Assembly: GCA_963555705.1 (NCBI GenBank)
Contig: OY743169.1
Span: 52,066,124 to 52,130,123, forward strand
Direction: 5' to 3'
DNA: 64,000 nt
Origin: Ligustrum vulgare
Lineage: Eukaryota; Streptophyta; Magnoliopsida; Lamiales; Oleaceae
In this document: positions 11,865-22,071 of the stretch, piece after piece
How the letters are laid out: each line of letters opens with the position of its first letter
Position numbering within the stretch: position 1 is the stretch's first letter
Position numbers and translations under genes: made by a program
The notes under the pieces: generated by a model
Databases searched by the model: none
What the model saw: only the letters and a program-made list of their open reading frames with translations
What the model was told of the DNA's origin: nothing

Positions 11865-13497
11865 CTAGTATTTCACCTGTGCGATGCACGAAAGTTATTA
11901 TCCACAATATTGATTTCAATAATTATTCGTAAAATTTTAGTGCTTATACTTAATCAAAACATATAAACGCATAAAAAATGATTCTCTATTACAATAATTA
12001 TTAGGATTAAAAAAATAACATAAGTAATTCAAATTATTAAAAAATTATTTGAACAGTAAACGTCAATATATATATTTAAATAATAAATTATTATTAATTT
12101 TCAATAATTTTTATAAATTATTAATAAGTTCATTGAAAATGTAAATTAAGTACTTTTTTAATAGTATATCACATTTGATGTAATATTATGTGCACGAATA
12201 TTGATTCGTGTGAAATGTATTAGCATATTTCTCATAACTTTTACATTTGCTTCTTGCATTAAACGTACTTTTTAATTTTCATTCAAAAACATCAATCACA
12301 ATAATTAAAAAAAATGTCAAAATATTTGAATTTAATCAATAAAACTTTATTTAAAAAAATAGGTAGTCAAAATAATAAATTTGAAAATCTCGTGATTATA
12401 ATGATATGACAACCTAGTAAAGTTGGAGATTACAAAATTATACCTACAATCTTTGAAAATTATTAAAATTAAGAATGATTAAAAAATATTACTCATTCCA
12501 TTAATATTATTAACTAAAAAAAATCAAAGCATTAACTCTTCAATATTCACCTTTGTTAAATAACTTTTTCTATATATTATTTATAAGTAGCACTTTTTCA
12601 ACCCACTTTTTAACCACATATTTTTCAAAATTATTTTTCAACCACACATTTTACCTCGAAACAAAAATATAGTTGCTGAACAGAGAGTTAATTTATTAAA
12701 ATATTTAATAATAATATATAATATGTATTTTATAAAATTTGATTTGTAATATTAAAGATAACAAATGATTTGACCGTTAATAATTAAAACAAAATTTAAT
12801 TATTGATGACTACACATAGGATTTATAATATTAAAAACAACAAATAAATTAAAAATCAATGATTAAATAATAATTTTAATGTTGATAATTAAAAATATTG
12901 ATTGAACTCATTCAATAATAACGTTAATAATAAAAAATAATAATTATAACCAAAATATACAAATAACAATAACATCATATTAATTATTTACTATAATACA
13001 AAAACATAAATAATTTAATAATTAAATTTTGCCAAACTATCCTACATTTCATATAAAGTATAGATTTCCACCATTACGATGAACTGAAATTGCTATCCGC
13101 AATATAGATAAGCATTCATAAAATTTAATGATTGTACATAATCAACAAAAAAAATACAAAAATAGATTTATTAAAATTTAAAAACAACATAAATAATCCA
13201 AATTATCGAAAACTTTATTGAATGATAAATGCAAATTCTATAGTTTTTTAATTGTGCAATATGTTAGATATAATATTATGAGTACAAATATTGATGTTTG
13301 TTCAAGATATAAATATATCTATTATAATTTCTGCATTTACCTTACATATTTAACTTTTTCTCAATTTTCGTTCAAAAATTACAATAAATTATAAATATGT
13401 GTTTAATATATATATATATAAAAACAATAAATGCATTCACACCAATCCACTTTGCATTCACACTAACCCACTATTCTCCTTTTATATATAGTATAGA
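11865..13497 (-). mobile_element. Helitron, apparently two head-to-tail copies
   Basis: Read on minus, the insertion starts TCTATACTATATATAAAAG at 13497 and ends GTGCATCGCAC hairpin, then ...ACTAG at 11865. That is the TC start, 3' hairpin and CTRR end of Helitrons. It lies between A (11864) and T (13498). The uninterrupted site ACTATA/TTTCAAC is preserved in the left LTR at 4732/4733, so the ends are exact (1633 bp) and there is no target duplication, as expected. Near 13040-13075 a second, decayed start/end junction (AAAGTATAGATTT followed by CCACCATTACGATGAACTG and CTATCCGCAATAT) repeats the terminal region. This suggests two tandem copies of about 1.2 and 0.43 kb. No Rep/helicase coding is visible, so it is non-autonomous. 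Confidence 0.8.
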
Positions 13498-14118
13498 TTT
13501 CAACTATACTACTATGACTCGATTATTCCAACATATGCGAACCTGAAAACATGGAATCAAGGTATCGATCTCAACGTCTCCCTACAAACTTTGCATAGGT
13601 ATAACATGCATTGTCCTCGGGTCAATATTTAACTCATATGTTGAGTACAATGATTGCTCGATGAAATGTCAAGGTTGAAATAAATCAACCTTTTCAAAAA
13701 CTCTACATTGGTCCCTAACTTACCTAATCATGTTTAATTAAGGCTCCAAGGCTTTCCATAACTTTAACTTTTAGCAAAGTAGTCCTAAAAACTTTTTAAT
13801 TCATGTAAAGCATTCACTAGATTTAAAATGAATTCAACAGAAATCTTATACTCATTTCTATTAAACGAGTTTCACTTTGGAAAAATAATATTATGTCAAT
13901 TAACCTCAATTATCATAATTGATGCAACTTTCTCCTCCACTTTCTTAAAAAAAGCGTTACCATCTCATGAAATTGGCTATTTTCGAATAAAATAATATCA
14001 TCTAAATTTCTAGATAAATAAAAATAAGGTACAAAATTTTCGAGTTGTTAGACACACTCAAATTTTATGAATTTATTTTTCATGCTGGAATTAGTGCGTT
14101 GTATCGGGACGTAGAAAA

Positions 14119-14721
14119 CTGGGGCGGACCCAAGATTTTTGTTCAGTGTAGGCGGAGGTGGACCTTTCGGGTCCGCCCAAAAATTTTTTTTTGAACGAAT
14201 ATGGCCAAAGCCTCATGGTCGGTGTAATCACGATTATGAATCTCAGGTTTCAAATTTCACGTTTGCAACTTTTGGTGAGAATTGTGTGTAAATTATAAAT
14301 TTAGTTAAATTAAAATTGGGTCAATTATTTTGTCCATTTCAATTGCTCTTTTAGATTAAGCCCATGTTTGGTTTCCATTAATTTTTTTTTTTTTTCCTTT
14401 TTCTACACTACTCAATATCAAAAATTCATTAAAAGTCAAGTTTACAATATTTGACTTTTCAACCAAATTTCAAGCATCCACTCCCCTACAAATCATCATT
14501 CATTTCAAAAAACTCTTTTTGAATAATACCAAACACACATTAAATGAGTTTCAAAGTTTAAAAGGATGACAGAAAAAATCAGTGTATGCAAAATTGGTCC
14601 ATATCCCAAAAAAAATAAAAAATAAAAAATAAAAAATAAATAAAAACAATTAAATGGGCTAACCCAGAAATTGAGTGTAGGAATATGCCAGCACTCGACA
14701 CTACATGGATCCGCCCATGAG
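14119..14721. mobile_element. Putative TIR element (GGGGCGGACCC ends)
   Basis: A 600-bp stretch starts CTGGGGCGGACCCAAG and ends CATGGATCCGCCCATGAG, so the termini are imperfect inverted repeats. Short GAAAA flanks occur on both sides. A hAT or Mutator miniature element is plausible; the superfamily is not settled by the sequence. Confidence 0.45.
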
Positions 14722-14886
14722 AAAAAAGAAAATCATTTCCATTTTCAACGAAAATTGTTTTACCACCTTCAAGCCAAAAAATATGAATTCTCTTAAATCA
14801 TTGAAAATAAGCTTATTTTGACTTTTTCATGGAAACTTTGCCCATCAAATACCCAAAGTTGGAATTTTGGTGGGAATGTTTTTTTC

Positions 14887-15178
14887 CGTTTGATAGCGAT
14901 GGTGAAATTCATGTGGAAAAAAAATAAATTCTAGAGAAATGAATTCTTTTTTTTTTACACATCTGTACTTAATAATAATAATAATATTTATTTTTAGAAA
15001 AAAATAAATTAATTAACAACAACAAAAATGATTAAATGTGACACAAATAACATTTTCAAGTTACCTGAAAAATAAAAACTAGTGGTTAGGTTGGAAAGCA
15101 TCCAAATGTAACGTGCCCAGAAAAACAAGAAATGGTTATAACGTGGCTTTTTCCAGGGAATTCAAGTGCTATCAAACG
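14887..15178. mobile_element. MITE of the GTTTGATTG family
   Basis: The ends CGTTTGATAGCGATGG and GTGCTATCAAACG form imperfect inverted repeats. The interior has the family hallmarks: TACTTAATAATAATAATAA, AATTAACAACAACAAAAATG and TTACCTGAAAAATAAA. It is related to the cluster at 18782-20907 and to 44252-44712. Confidence 0.6.
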
Positions 15179-15363
15179 TTTCCTTAATATAACACACTTA
15201 GTTTTCCTCCCCAAATTTCATACTTCCAATCAAACATACTCGTAGCCTCTGTTCGATAAAGTTATTTTGTTTATAAATGGTTATAAGTACATTCTACTTT
15301 TTGATGAGACTTCTTTCCCTCATTTAATTTAATTTATTTCAATGAGTTAAATACCATTATCGA

Positions 15364-15932
15364 TAGAGGTGGGGGTCGGGTGATTCTGTTTGGATATCTC
15401 AAGAACTGTAATTGAACTATAAAATTTGGTTCTTGTGATTCAATGGAACCGATTGGTTCCATTGAATCACAAGAACCAAACCATTCGATTTTGGTTCGGT
15501 TCCGCTTCTAATTCGGTTATCGGTTTTATTTCACTTATGCCCCTGTTTTTGACTTTGTCAACTGATTATTCACCATTCACCTTTTTTGTTTTTAATTAGA
15601 TTTTGTTTTTTCGTTTAAAATTTCAAATGTGCCACATCTGTTACACTTACCTACTTAGTCACGTTAATGGATGGTGGGCTTTGGATAAAACAAAACCATT
15701 CAAGTGTTCAAATATTTTTTCGGGTTTCGGTTACATTATGGTTTTAAAACCAAAATCGAGAACCGGATCGAATTGGTTTGGTTCTCGGTTTTTAGAACCA
15801 AAACTAGTTTTTCAATTCGATTCTCGATTTTTAGAACCAAAACTAGTTTTTTCATAACTATAACTAGTCCAAACCAGACGGTTTGGTCCGGTTCTGATTC
15901 GATTTGTTCAAATCCGGTTAAAATGCCCACCA
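15364..15932. mobile_element. hAT-type MITE rich in GGTTCGGTT
   Basis: It begins AGAGGTGGGGGTCGGG and ends AAATGCCCACC, a decayed form of the AGGGGTGGGC.../...GCCCACCCCT ends of hAT miniature elements. The body is built of GGTTCGGTT/AACCAAACC-type repeats on both strands, so translated frames across it are meaningless. No clear 8-bp target duplication remains. Confidence 0.5.
15425..15480. repeat. Perfect 26-bp inverted repeat, 4-nt loop
   Basis: The left arm 15425-15450 (TTTGGTTCTTGTGATTCAAT then GGAACC) is exactly complementary to the right arm 15455-15480, with loop GATT. No mismatch occurs in 26 pairs, although the surrounding element is decayed. Confidence 0.95.
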
Positions 15933-15939
15933 ATTCATT

Positions 15940-16090
15940 GACTCGAGATCAAGGGCTCTGTTTAAGTGGGGGGTCATCCCTTACCAAGCCTATGGTCTTA
16001 GGTTCGAATCTCTTTGGGGGGTTTGGTTGAGGTCTGTTTATATATTGTTGTAATGTGTCCAAAATTATTAAGCAAAAAAAAAAAAAAAAA
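15940..16090 (+). mobile_element. tRNA-derived SINE
   Basis: A B-box-like GGTTCGAATCTC lies at about 16001-16012, with an upstream region spaced like an A box (TTAAGTGGGGGGTCATCCC, about 15961-15980). A non-tRNA body with a T-rich segment follows, then an A tail of 17 bases at about 16074-16090. This is the layout of plant tRNA-type SINEs; it is not a functional tRNA because no cloverleaf closes. The 5' end is approximate. Confidence 0.6.
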
Positions 16091-17258
16091 CCATCATCGA
16101 TTTTATACCGTATCATAATTTCATCCCGAAGAACCCGACCACCATTCTCAATCACAATTTATTTGCTTTGCTATGTAATAAAATCTTGGCCCCGTAAACT
16201 TTACAATACTCGCAATAATATTTTTGAACACCTTATAAAAGAATTTTTTATAAATTGGAAGTTACAGGCAAAGCTAATTATTCAAAACTGCTCGTATGAA
16301 TGGAGAGTAAGGGTTTGTTCCTCCTATCGTGACGGCCATTTGCCTCTGAATGATCCAGTCTTTTGTGGTGACATTTGATTTGTGAACATATAATAGTGGA
16401 AGAAAAAGGAAAGTGATTATCTTAATATCCCAAATGGTAGTTATAATAATTCTAATTACCTAATTAATTTCCTCTTAAGGATATATAACATAACAACATC
16501 AAATATTTGAACTTAGAAAGTTGATATGCTATCAATCGTAAAATTGAAAATCCATATTTATTTTTTGTTAATATGATTCAACAATCAACCTAATCTAACA
16601 AGTCATAAATAAGAGAGTTTCTTTGTTTTACTAGAGATTCAAAATGAACATGGAAATGTTCAAAATCTACCATACCACGAACTATCTCCTTATTCACTAA
16701 TTCTACAATTATCTGACAATTTGATACATGCTATTTAAGAACGCAAATTATTTTTAGATTTTTTAATTATTGTGTGTTTAAAGAAATGGATACATTGAAC
16801 GAAAAGTCAATATAAAATATTAATAGATTCATTTTAATAAATAGATGTGTAGAATTACATATTACTACATGTTTACATTAAATAAATAAAGTAAATACGT
16901 TTCCGATCAAAATAAATAAATAAATAAATAAATAAAGTAAATACGTTTTGGAAGATGAAAAATATGATTCCGGGACATTAATGTTAGATTTAATATATAA
17001 TTATAGATTTAAACTAAATAAATAAAGTAAATAGATATTGGAAGATGAAAAAGTTATGATATTATTGATATAATGTAAATAAGGTACGAATATAATCGTT
17101 CAAAAAAATTTCTTTACATTATGTGATATTTAATATACTATAAATAAATAAAGTAAATATGAATTCGAGGATGAAATATTATATTATTTAAATAATGTAA
17201 GCATTGTGGGGGATATTATCGTCCAAAAATGATTTTTACTATGCCGTTTAATATATTA
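16091..17258. other. AT-rich intergenic with degenerate ~100-bp repeats
   Basis: There is no coding signal. Between about 16870 and 17165 the phrase AAATAAATAAAGTAAATA recurs about four times. Each copy is followed by a variant of TTTTGGAAGATGAAAAA and spaced 40-125 bp apart, which suggests a decayed tandem repeat. Confidence 0.5.
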
Positions 17259-17260
17259 TA

Positions 17261-17529
17261 TTCCCTCCGTCTTAATTATATAGGTCGTCTTTTTTTTTTT
17301 TTTTGTCTATTCCAATTATATGAACTTGTTTCTTAATTTATTGAGAAGTATTTATTTTGTTTGTTTACCAATGTACTTCTATTTATTACCTTCAATATAA
17401 TAATTTTAATATTAAATAATGGTAAGTTAGAAATTTTCTTTGCAAAAATTACTTTTTCAATGACATTAAATATGTTTTCTTAATCTGTGTGAAAAGTCAA
17501 ATAAGTCTGTATAATTGGGACGAAAGGAA
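17261..17529. mobile_element. Stowaway MITE
   Basis: A 269-bp element with inverted ends TTCCCTCCGTCTTAATTATA and TATAATTGGGACGAAAGGAA, flanked by TA at 17259-17260 and 17530-17531. The CTCCCTCCGT-type terminus and TA duplication are diagnostic of Stowaway (Tc1/mariner) MITEs. Confidence 0.9.
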
Positions 17530-17606
17530 TAAATTATAGATATGGATAAAGTCACATTTGCAAGTGGAAACTGTCTTTGTTGACCTTATTGAGCCAATTT
17601 CTTATA

Positions 17607-17826
17607 CTTTGTTTGGTAAATCGTTTACAAACGCTTGTTTATAAATATTGTTTATAAATAGCGTTGTGAGAACATTTCATTGATTCTTTTTTTTTTTTTT
17701 TAAATATTCAAAATCGTGGTTGAAAATCTTTGATCAGTTAAATTATTGATTTTTTTAAAAATTATTCAATGAAATGTTGTTACGTAATAGTTTGTAAACA
17801 TTTATAAACAAATTTTACAAAACAAG
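17607..17826. mobile_element. Foldback MITE
   Basis: The ends ACTTTGTTTGGTAAAT and ATTTTACAAAACAAGGAGT are imperfect inverted repeats. The arms extend inward through TTTACAAACG(C)TTGTTTATAAA and TTTGTAAACATTTATAAACAAA. About 220 bp, non-coding. The family (Tourist or hAT) is not certain. Confidence 0.6.
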
Positions 17827-18181
17827 GAGTGAAATGGAAGCCACTTTTGCAAGGAGAACGGGAGGGAGAAGCCCACTTTGTGGAATTTATTTATTATTGA
17901 CAAAAGACGACAGTCAATTGTGGAAAAGCTGCCGCCTGCAAAGAAATGATATGGCATTGTTTTCCACAAAATTGCGAAGTCTTCCTATAGGAGATCCAAT
18001 TAAAGAGAAACTCATCATTCGTGGAGAAGAAAAAAAAAATAGTGACCTATATATCTACCACATATAGTGGAATCCTCCCACACTGTCCATGGACAGTCTT
18101 TATTGGCAAAGCACGTAACTATTTGGGTCCAATTTTAACCACATTTTGTCAATTTCAGTTTAGGTACTAGTCACCGTTGAC
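17827..18181. other. Short intergenic stretch
   Basis: It contains a 77-codon open frame from 17834 that I do not recognise and that lacks supporting context. It is slightly less AT-rich than its surroundings. Nothing else is recognisable. Confidence 0.3.
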
Positions 18182-18781
18182 TGTTTTGGTGTGTAACGTG
18201 TATATTCTAAATTATATTCTATAAATAAATAAAAAGATATTATAACTAAATTACGGAAAATTATTTACTTGAAATTACAAAGTAAAATAAATGAGAAATA
18301 ACCACTTCAAAAAGGTAGGTCGAGATTATAGTTCGATTTTTTGTCTTTAAAACGAATTTATTCTGCACAAGTGTTGACGGTGAATAACAATCGTCTTTTC
18401 AGATATAAGGAACATCTTCTTACAATGAAAGCACTTCAAATTTCAAGAATAATGAACTCGAAAAAACTGTTTTGCGTTCTCTACAAAAAGATTATTTTAT
18501 ACAAAGTTCAAAAGAATGGAAGGAATGACAATGGAAGGATTAATTGATTTGGAATGAATAAAACTTAACCAAATGGTCCTATTTGTAGATGTTAAAGAGT
18601 GGTGGGCGGAAAGACACGCTCTAAAGTTGGCACTAATTCGAACTATCATGACTACTCACCGTTCCAAACGATGCTCGAAATCATGCTCGATGACCACTTG
18701 AACGTTTTTAGCATATTCAGAATGCTCAAGTAGTCAACTTGATTTTTGAAATTTCAATTTTAAAATTAAATAAAACTAAAG
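18182..18781 (-). mobile_element. Copia 3' LTR, terminal segment
   Basis: It matches 39398-39945 over its length, for example TTACTTGAAAT(T/G)ACAAAGTAAA, CACTTCAAAAAGGTAGG and GATTTGGAATGAATAAAA. It starts TGTTTTGGTGTGTA against TTGTTGGTGTGTA in the 5' LTR, so this is the LTR edge. Frames in it are not genes. Confidence 0.75.
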
Positions 18782-20540
18782 ATCCGTTTGATTGTAAAAG
18801 TGTGCAATTTGATGGAATGAAAATGAATTCCAATTAATTGAATTCTTGGGAACTTATTTTCACAAGAATTGAAAATTTAAAGTATTTGATTGGAGTAATT
18901 ATCTAGGTAAAAAATGTCAGAATTTTTCAAATTTTGTTTTTTGATTAACATTATTTTTCATGAAAAATTTAACGAATTTGAGGTATCCAATCAATTTTTT
19001 ATTTTATTTTCACACGTTCGTCCTTCAAAAATAATCATTTAAACTTCTGGAAAAAAAATGAAAACAAATTTTCAACGTTTGGTGAAAAATCTTTTCCTAT
19101 AATAGTACGTGGGAAATCAAATTCAAGGAAAATGAGAAAAAAGAAATCCATGTCGAATTGCATAGAACATTTAGCCCATCAAACAAAAAAAGTGTGGAAA
19201 ATTGTCCAACATTTCCCATCTTCCCAAGAAATAAGGGTGTGTTTGATAGGCGAGATTTTTTAGAGAAAATATATTTTTTCACGTAATTTTCCAACTTTGC
19301 GCTGTTTGGTTGTCTAAGTTTTCCATGTAATTCATTTTTCCACTTGCCTCGAAATCCGATATTTTCCTTGTTTTGGATGAATTCGTTTTCCCGGAGGGGG
19401 AAGGTTTTATTTTCCATGGAAAATCTTATACCATTTTCGTTACGTTTGATCATTTTTGTTGTTATTAATTGATTTCTTTTTCCTAAAAATTAACATTATT
19501 ATTATTAAGTACAAATGCAAGGAAATTTTTTTTTATTAAAATAGATAAATTTTACTTTACTTTCCATGAAAAATAATGTCAATCAAACAACAAAAGTTAG
19601 AAAATTCCCTATTTTTTCCACCTAAAAAATTAAACCAATCAAACACATTAAACTTCAAATTCTCAGGAATTGAATGAATTCCCTAGAATTCATTTTCTTT
19701 CCACCTAAATTCCACACTTGCTATCAAACGCAGCATAAGAGTCCGTTTGATTGAAAAAATGTAAAATGTGTAGAAAAAAATATTTTTAAGGAATTGATTT
19801 TCTTAGAAGTTTTTTCATTGAAAATATCAATTGAACGTGTTTGATTGGATTGATTTTCTTGATAGAAAAAATGGGAGATTTTTCCAGTTTTATTATTTGA
19901 TTGACATTATTTTCTACGAAAAATAAAATAAAATAAATTAGCTATATGTTAATCAAAAATATATATTTTTTAATTTTCACATATTTGTACTTGATAATAA
20001 TAATGTTAATTTCTTAAAACAATAATTCAATTAATAACAACAAAATTAGTCAAACGAGGCAAAAATATTAATAAAGAAAGTTGCCCATTTTCTCACTTTC
20101 CAGGAAAACGTTTTACCATTTAAAGGGAGAAAAAAAAGTTTCCACACAAATCAAGCAAATGAGATCATGTGATGTGTAGTCGGAAATTATTTGAATTGAA
20201 AAGTGTTGGCAACTAAACAAGCCAAAAAGACGGAAATTTGTGAAATTTCTCTGTTTAACTTGGAAAAAAAGCAATCAAACACTGCCTAAGGGTCCGTTTG
20301 ATTGAAAAGATGGAAAATTGGTAAAAAGAAAATAATTTTTAAGAAACTGAATTGCCTAGAAATTGTTTTAGTGAAAAATATCAATTGTAAGTGTTTGATT
20401 AGATTAATTTTATAGATGAAAAAGTGGGGAACTTCTCAAGTTTTGTTATTTGATTAACATTATTTTCCTTGACAAATTAAGCAAAATTTAGCTATTTTAA
20501 TAAAAATATTATATTTTTTAATTTCAAACATTTGTATTTG

Positions 20541-20606
<66 letters not shown>

Positions 20607-20907
20607 TCAATTACTGGAAAAAAAAAAAAAAAAAAAGAAGTCAATTAGCAACAACAAGAAAACTCAAACGAGTCGAAAATATTAAATAAAGCAAGTTGCA
20701 CATTTTCTCACTTTCAAATAAAACATTTTACCTATTAAAGTAAGAGAAATTTTTTCCACACAAATCAAACAAAATAGGTCATGTACCGTGTAGTTGAAAA
20801 TTGTTTGGATGGGAAAATGTTGGCAATCAAACGGACCAACAAGATGGAAATTTGTGAAGGTTTTCCATTTTCCTTAAAAAATCAAGGCAATCAAACAATG
20901 CATAAAG
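18782..20907. mobile_element. Cluster of four MITEs of one family
   Basis: Four abutting elements lie at about 18782-19233, 19234-19735, 19738-20285 and 20287-20907. Each is bounded by variants of GTCCGTTTGATTG and CAATCAAAC(A/G). Their interiors share TTGATTGACATTATTTT, TTTGTACTTGATAATAATAA and CATTTTCTCACTTTC blocks; the second copy is in the opposite orientation. The whole cluster interrupts the copia 3' LTR. No transposase is visible, so they are non-autonomous. The superfamily (hAT or Mutator) is unclear. Confidence 0.7.
20538..20604. repeat. (TAA)n microsatellite inside MITE
   Basis: About 22 perfect TAA/ATA triplets sit at the place where sister MITE copies carry only two to five (19983, 44488, 14969). 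The element seeded the array. An A tract of 18 follows at about 20618-20635. Confidence 0.9.
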
Positions 20908-20934
20908 GTTATGAAACACTCCCTAATTTATTTA

Positions 20935-21064
20935 TTTTTTAATTTTCTCCAAATAAAAAGAAAGAAATATACATAAATTGGCCCACGACCCACGACTCGA
21001 GCTCATGCTCGTGCTAAACTGACTGGTCGGACAGACGGACGATGACGACGCGCGTGCTTGTGTG
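20935..21064 (-). mobile_element. Copia 3' LTR, middle segment
   Basis: It resembles 39945-40040: ATACATAAATTGGCCCACGACCC... against ATACATAAATTAACTTATGAACC, and GACTGGTCGGACAGACGGA against GGCCGATCGGACGAACGGT. It is cut by the gypsy element starting at 21065 and resumes at about 31260 (TGCAAGAGTGGGCTTTG). Confidence 0.65.
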
Positions 21065-21855
21065 TGATAAGTGTATTTTATAACCTTATTTACATACTAA
21101 AAATAGGATAAACTGTTGTTGTTTTAGAATAAAAGTGATTGATTTATCATTTAGTTATTATTTCATTATATTTCAGAAATAATCTCAAAGTCGAGAAAAT
21201 GAAGCAAATAAAGAAAAATTGGATAATAAACAGAGCTACATTATACACATGAGGAAGTGCACAAAGTCAATTAAGGAAAAAAGAGGCTAACTAGAAGAAT
21301 TCAGAAGTTCAAGGACTAAATTGATCACAAAAATCAATAGTACCTTTTGGGATGTCCACGCGATCGTGCCAATTTTGCTTATGCGATCTCTCGCTTCTCT
21401 GACTGGGCTGCATTTAGGCTTTTTCGCATGATTTCAACAAGTTTTACTCCTAATGTACTTAGATTTTGTATATACCTATATACACTCATCATAAGGCATG
21501 AATTTGTGGTTTCCAACTCTTCATATTATACAAATAAATGCTATCAAACTATCAAGAAACCGAAGGACGCCAAATTCAAGATTGAAGAACCAAGCATCAA
21601 GATTATAATTTGAGTGATGAACTCCAATTATTATTCATGTTATTTATCTTCAATTATAGTTCTAGACTACGCGTTTTATGTTAAAGTCGCGATGAAGCTT
21701 TATTTTCAGAATTTTATGTTTTAATTTATAGTTTAATGAATGCAAATCATGAGTTTGAACAATTACTTTGCACATTTATTATTATACAATTCTTTGGCCA
21801 ATTATTGTATGATTGTTGTGGCATCTTCTTAAATTTGAAAGATTGAGATAACGTT
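21065..21855 (+). mobile_element. 5' LTR of gypsy element, truncated
   Basis: It aligns with 29701-30785: start TGATAAGTGTATTTTATA, then TCAAGGACTAAATTGAT-type and GATGTCCACGCGATCG blocks, and TTGAGATAACGTTATACATG near the end. The remaining LTR sequence and primer site are missing before the gag start. Confidence 0.7.
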
Positions 21856-22071
21856 ATACATGTTTTAATTGCTGGTGATTGTAGTTTAAATTTGTATTTA
21901 GATTACTTTCACTAATTCGAACTTTAAACTGCTTTATTTTATTTTATCTTTGTTTTAGTAATTTCTATTTCTATTTTTATTTTTTAGTTCTTTCACTATT
22001 CTTTTATTCTTCTCAACTCTTCATCATAGATTGAGAGAAGCAAAAGAAGAAAAAATAACAAATAGAAAGAG

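Larger units (their letters stand above)
8491..14050 (-). mobile_element. 5' LTR of Ty3/gypsy (Tekay/Del-like) element, right copy
   Basis: The full-length partner of 1-5284. It runs from the PBS-proximal end at about 8491 to about 14050 (5.56 kb; 3.93 kb without the Helitron pair at 11865-13497). The two LTRs differ by many substitutions and small indels, which shows the insertion is old. The copy retains 10016-10290, absent from the left LTR. No protein-coding capacity was seen. Confidence 0.75.

Noticed and set aside
16001..16012. tRNA gene suggested by GGTTCGAATC
   Set aside because: No acceptor stem or anticodon arm closes around it; a SINE with an A tail fits better.
15603..16378. Several frames of 65-108 codons
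   Set aside because: They run through GGTTCGGTT repeats, a SINE and an A tail; repeats explain them.
17834..18067. 77-codon frame starting MEATFARRTGG
   Set aside because: No recognisable motif, no gene context, and between a MITE and an LTR edge.
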